A stretch of 7,295 nucleotides of DNA from an uncultured Caryophanales bacterium. GTDB taxonomy: Bacteria; Bacillota_I; Bacilli_A; RF39; UBA660. The position numbers and the translations under genes are program-made. The DNA is taken from the NCBI GenBank assembly GCA_946402785.1, contig CAMIXP010000064.1, forward strand, positions 1 to 7,295, given 5' to 3'. This document shows, piece by piece, positions 5,964 through 7,295 of this stretch (position 1 is its first letter; every line of letters begins with the position of its first letter). The notes beneath the pieces were generated by a model. The model had not been told where the DNA came from. It made no database searches and saw nothing but the letters and a program-made list of their open reading frames with translations.

Positions 5964-6622
5964 AATGTACTATCATCTTTTACAACACAATAATCTTCTT
6001 GGATTTCTTCTTTATTAGTGAAATAAATATCTCCTAATTCATTATGACATCGATAAGCAAATAAATCTCCTAATACAAAAGTATCTTTTTTGGCAATATA
6101 TTTTTCCATTTTATTATTTTCAATTTGACCTGTTAGAGATAATTCACTCATAATATCTTCTAATAATTTTGGATCTTTTTGAAATGCTTCTTTTAAAGAA
6201 ATTTTCTTTTTATCTTTTGCTTTTTTGATTTCAATTTCTTTGATTCCATTGAAATATATTTTTTGATTTTTCGTTTCATAATAAAGAGTTGATTCTTGAT
6301 TTTCTAAATCAGGAGTTACATATAGAACATAATGATATATTTGTTTTGGTCTTTCTAGTGTGATTGTTAGTTCTTTTGTTAAGACTTGATATTTAATATT
6401 ACTAGATAAGTTTAAAGCTTCTCTTCTATCCCATTTAACTGTTCTTTCTGCGATATAGAAGAATCCTCTATAACTTTCAACTTTTGTTCTTTCGTTATAT
6501 TCTTTGATACAGAATATCGGTATTTTTCCTATTGTTAATCGATAATAATCAATTCCTGCAGTAATACAAGAAAATAAGAAAAATATCCATAGAAAGTTTC
6601 TTACTTTTTTAAAAAACTCCAT
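5945..6622 (-). CDS. Membrane-anchored protein of unknown function (225 aa)
   Basis: Not recognised as a named family. One hydrophobic helix (about 9-27, FLWIFFLFSCITAGIDYY) follows a Lys/Arg start, so the protein is probably an N-terminally anchored extracytoplasmic protein or has an uncleaved signal. The rest is polar with alternating beta-like segments: IPIFCIKEY (34-42), YRGFFYIAERTVKWD (51-65), a Lys-rich stretch (127-145) and a C-terminal part with Cys192 and Cys212, which could pair outside the cell. The IPIFCIKEY and YRGFFY stretches look like conserved motifs of small Firmicute lipoprotein-like hypotheticals, but I cannot name the family. AGAGGG precedes the ATG, and a strong promoter (6649-6678) lies 27 bases upstream of the start. 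The stop is inside an inverted repeat just ahead of the patatin gene. A role at the cell surface is inferred only from topology. Confidence 0.85.
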   Translation of the reverse strand: MEFFKKVRNFLWIFFLFSCITAGIDYYRLTIGKIPIFCIKEYNERTKVESYRGFFYIAERTVKWDRREALNLSSNIKYQVLTKELTITLERPKQIYHYVLYVTPDLENQESTLYYETKNQKIYFNGIKEIEIKKAKDKKKISLKEAFQKDPKLLEDIMSELSLTGQIENNKMEKYIAKKDTFVLGDLFAYRCHNELGDIYFTNKEEIQEDYCVVKDDSTLKEQEQ

Positions 6623-6648
6623 ACAAATCCCTCTTTATTATCTATTTC

Positions 6649-6678
6649 ATTATAGCAAAAAAATAAAATACTAGTCAA
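6649..6678 (-). promoter_or_regulatory. Promoter of the 225-aa membrane protein gene
   Basis: The minus strand has TTGACT (6673-6678), an 18-base T-rich spacer and TATAAT (6649-6654): five of six and six of six matches to the housekeeping consensus. The expected start is near 6642, about 20 bases before the ATG. The -35 box shares bases with both the TAG stop of the 70-residue gene and the 3' arm of its terminator hairpin. Confidence 0.75.
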
Positions 6679-6690
6679 TTGAACTAGTAT
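6657..6690 (-). terminator. Intrinsic terminator of the 70-aa gene, overlapping the next promoter
   Basis: On the minus strand ATACTAGT (6683-6690) and ACTAGTAT (6668-6675) form an 8-bp perfect stem with a 7-base loop. It is followed by TTT, A and seven Ts. The stem includes the last codons and the stop of the 70-residue gene. The stem is AT-rich, so efficiency may be modest, but the long T-tract is typical. Confidence 0.65.
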
Positions 6691-6883
6691 GATTTTCTGT
6701 TTCTTTGGTTTCTTCTAAACTTTTTTGATATTCTTCTTTTGCCTTTTCAAATTCTGCCTTTTTTTGAGCCCAATTATTAGCTTCTTGTTCCCTGTTCTTT
6801 AGTTCTTCCATTACTTCTGGAGTTACTTCTTCTTCCATTTTATCTAATTCATCATCAATTAATGCACTGATTTCATCTTTCAT
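6671..6883 (-). CDS. Small acidic helical protein of unknown function (70 aa)
   Basis: Seventy residues with about 23 Asp/Glu against 10 Lys/Arg, no Cys, and no membrane segment or signal, so a soluble acidic protein. Residues about 22-60 (from PEVMEEL through KKAEFEKAKEEYQKSL) are almost free of helix breakers and have heptad-like spacing, suggesting a single amphipathic helix or short coiled coil. The N-terminal MKDEISALIDDELDKM may form another helix. The ATG follows AGAGGA at good spacing, an extended -10 promoter (6906-6914) lies upstream and a terminator covers the stop, so it looks like a genuine single-gene unit. No family recognised; it might be a regulator, chaperone-like or adaptor peptide, but nothing in the sequence decides. 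Confidence 0.8.
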   Translation of the reverse strand: MKDEISALIDDELDKMEEEVTPEVMEELKNREQEANNWAQKKAEFEKAKEEYQKSLEETKETENHTSSID

Positions 6884-6905
6884 ACAATTCCTCTTTTCTA
6901 CTAAT

Positions 6906-6914
6906 ATTATAACA
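6906..6914 (-). promoter_or_regulatory. Extended -10 promoter of the 70-aa gene
   Basis: TGTTATAAT on the minus strand, directly after the T-tract of the tRNA terminator. No -35 match is present at 16-18 bases; that position is the terminator stem. Expected start is near 6899, a 16-base leader before the ATG at 6883 that contains AGAGGA. Extended -10 promoters can work without a -35. Confidence 0.55.
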
Positions 6915-6937
6915 AAAAAATCGGAAATATCCGATTT
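6914..6937 (-). terminator. Intrinsic terminator of tRNA-Glu
   Basis: On the minus strand AAATCGGA (6930-6937) and TCCGATTT (6918-6925) form a perfect 8-bp stem with a TATT loop. The 3' arm ends in a run of seven Ts, three of them in the stem. It starts 10 bases after the tRNA CCA end. The plus strand also ends in a T-rich run, so it might work in both directions. Confidence 0.85.
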
Positions 6938-6946
6938 ATTTTTAAC

Positions 6947-7023
6947 TGGTAGCCTGTACGGAATTCGAATCCGTGAATGTTACCTTGAGAGGGTAATGTG
7001 TTAAGCCACTTCACCAACAGGCC
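6947..7023 (-). tRNA. tRNA-Glu, anticodon CUC, CCA encoded
   Basis: A full cloverleaf can be drawn over 77 bases. The acceptor stem GGCCTGT pairs with ACAGGCT, including a G-U wobble at 1-72. The D stem is GTG/CAC, and the anticodon stem TTACC/GGTAA holds the loop CTCTCAA, which puts CTC at positions 34-36. The variable loop is five bases (CATTC), the T stem is ACGGA/TCCGT with loop TTCGAAT, the discriminator is A and CCA is encoded. The 5' GGCCTGTTGGTGAAG resembles Firmicute tRNA-Glu (GGCCCGTTGGTCAAG), and CUC reads the Glu codon GAG. It stands alone with its own promoter (7045-7073) and terminator (6914-6937), not in a tRNA cluster. Most AT-rich Firmicutes rely on a UUC-anticodon tRNA-Glu, so this is probably an extra isoacceptor. 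Confidence 0.95.
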
Positions 7024-7044
7024 ATGTATTTCTCTTGCTTATTC

Positions 7045-7073
7045 ATAATATCATACTTTTTTCTTTGTGACAA
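7045..7073 (-). promoter_or_regulatory. Promoter of the tRNA-Glu gene
   Basis: The minus strand has TTGTCA (7068-7073), a 17-base spacer ending in TGA, and TATTAT (7045-7050): five of six matches in each box at ideal spacing. The expected start, near 7038, is about 15 bases upstream of the mature tRNA 5' end. Confidence 0.75.
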
Positions 7074-7082
7074 GAGAAGATG

Positions 7083-7107
7083 AAAAAAAGACCATTTTTG
7101 GTCTTTT
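7083..7107 (-). terminator. Intrinsic terminator after the partial upstream gene
   Basis: On the minus strand AAAAGACCA (7099-7107) and TGGTCTTTT (7086-7094) form a perfect 9-bp stem with an AAAA loop. Seven consecutive Ts overlap and follow the 3' arm. It lies about 36 bases past the TAG of the gene ending at 7143 and separates that gene from the tRNA promoter. Confidence 0.9.
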
Positions 7108-7142
7108 ATATTTGATTATTATCTTTATTATTTTCTTTCCCG

Positions 7143-7295
7143 CTACTCTTGATCTAGACTTTTTACATATTCTTTAAATGCATCAATTAAATGAGAGACA
7201 GATGCACAACTCATAAAGCAGATAACAGAATCTAATTCACTTCCTAATTTATCGATGGTATCTTCTGAAATGATATCTCCATCTCTTAAACCATC
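7143..7295 (-). CDS. C-terminal end of an unrecognised protein (start outside window)
   Basis: Only the last 50 codons are present, ending in TAG. The fragment reads DGLRDGDIISEDTIDKLG, then ELDSVICFMSCASVSHLIDAF, then a polar helical tail ending SLDQE. The frame is open to the window edge, codon composition looks like its neighbours, and a strong terminator follows, all consistent with a real gene end. Two Cys (26 and 30 of the fragment) lie in a hydrophobic strand-like segment. I do not recognise the family and assign no function. Confidence 0.75.
   Translation of the reverse strand, partial: DGLRDGDIISEDTIDKLGSELDSVICFMSCASVSHLIDAFKEYVKSLDQE

Noticed and set aside
1..7295. CRISPR array, insertion sequence, phage or integrative element
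   Set aside because: No spaced direct repeats, no transposase or integrase motifs and no terminal inverted repeats were seen. The tRNA has no neighbouring integrase or duplicated tRNA end.

Overview
The window is AT-rich and low-GC, and every supported gene lies on the minus strand, so transcription runs from high to low coordinates. Strong AAGGAGG-type ribosome sites, TATAAT promoters, short intergenic gaps and gut-Firmicute-like proteins suggest a low-GC Bacillota. The Bacilli/Erysipelotrichia neighbourhood is likely, but the exact taxon is an inference. The genetic code looks standard: the Trp codons checked are TGG. Of the eight better-supported stop codons, six are TAG, two are TAA and none is TGA.

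Layout in transcription order. (1) 7295-7143 is the C-terminal end of an unrecognised gene, followed by a clear intrinsic terminator (7107-7083). (2) A promoter (7073-7045) drives a single tRNA-Glu with anticodon CUC (7023-6947), closed by its own terminator (6937-6914). (3) Next come two genes of unknown function: a 70-residue acidic, probably helical protein (6883-6671) and a 225-residue membrane-anchored protein (6622-5945). The terminator hairpin of the first shares bases with the promoter of the second. (4) A compact cluster holds a patatin-like phospholipase (5906-5070) and the two half-transporters of a heterodimeric ABC exporter (5054-3294 and 3301-1199). The gaps are 15 bases and then an 8-base overlap, so the three are probably co-transcribed and the half-transporters co-translated. 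(5) A zinc-ribbon/TM2 membrane protein follows (1131-808). (6) A gene-poor stretch (807-567) holds a terminator-like hairpin, two promoter-like sequences and one doubtful ORF. (7) A tiny membrane protein (566-444, perhaps starting at 590) is coupled by its stop codon to a secreted or membrane-anchored TPM-domain protein, which runs off the window at base 1.

How the genes may work together: the exporter has one degenerate and one consensus ATP site, as in the TM287/288, LmrCD and BmrCD class. The consensus-site subunit carries about 125 extra residues between its first two membrane helices, expected to lie outside the cell. Linkage to a patatin-like lipase suggests a lipid or envelope-related job, but the sequence does not prove this. 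The 70- and 225-residue proteins, the TM2 protein, the TPM protein and the tiny membrane protein also fit a cell-envelope theme. I see no CRISPR array, insertion sequence, phage gene or attachment site. No clearly new defence or mobile system is visible. The least explained parts are the tiny membrane gene with a strong Shine-Dalgarno but no well-placed canonical start, the 720-801 promoter/hairpin arrangement, and the exporter's extracytoplasmic insertion.
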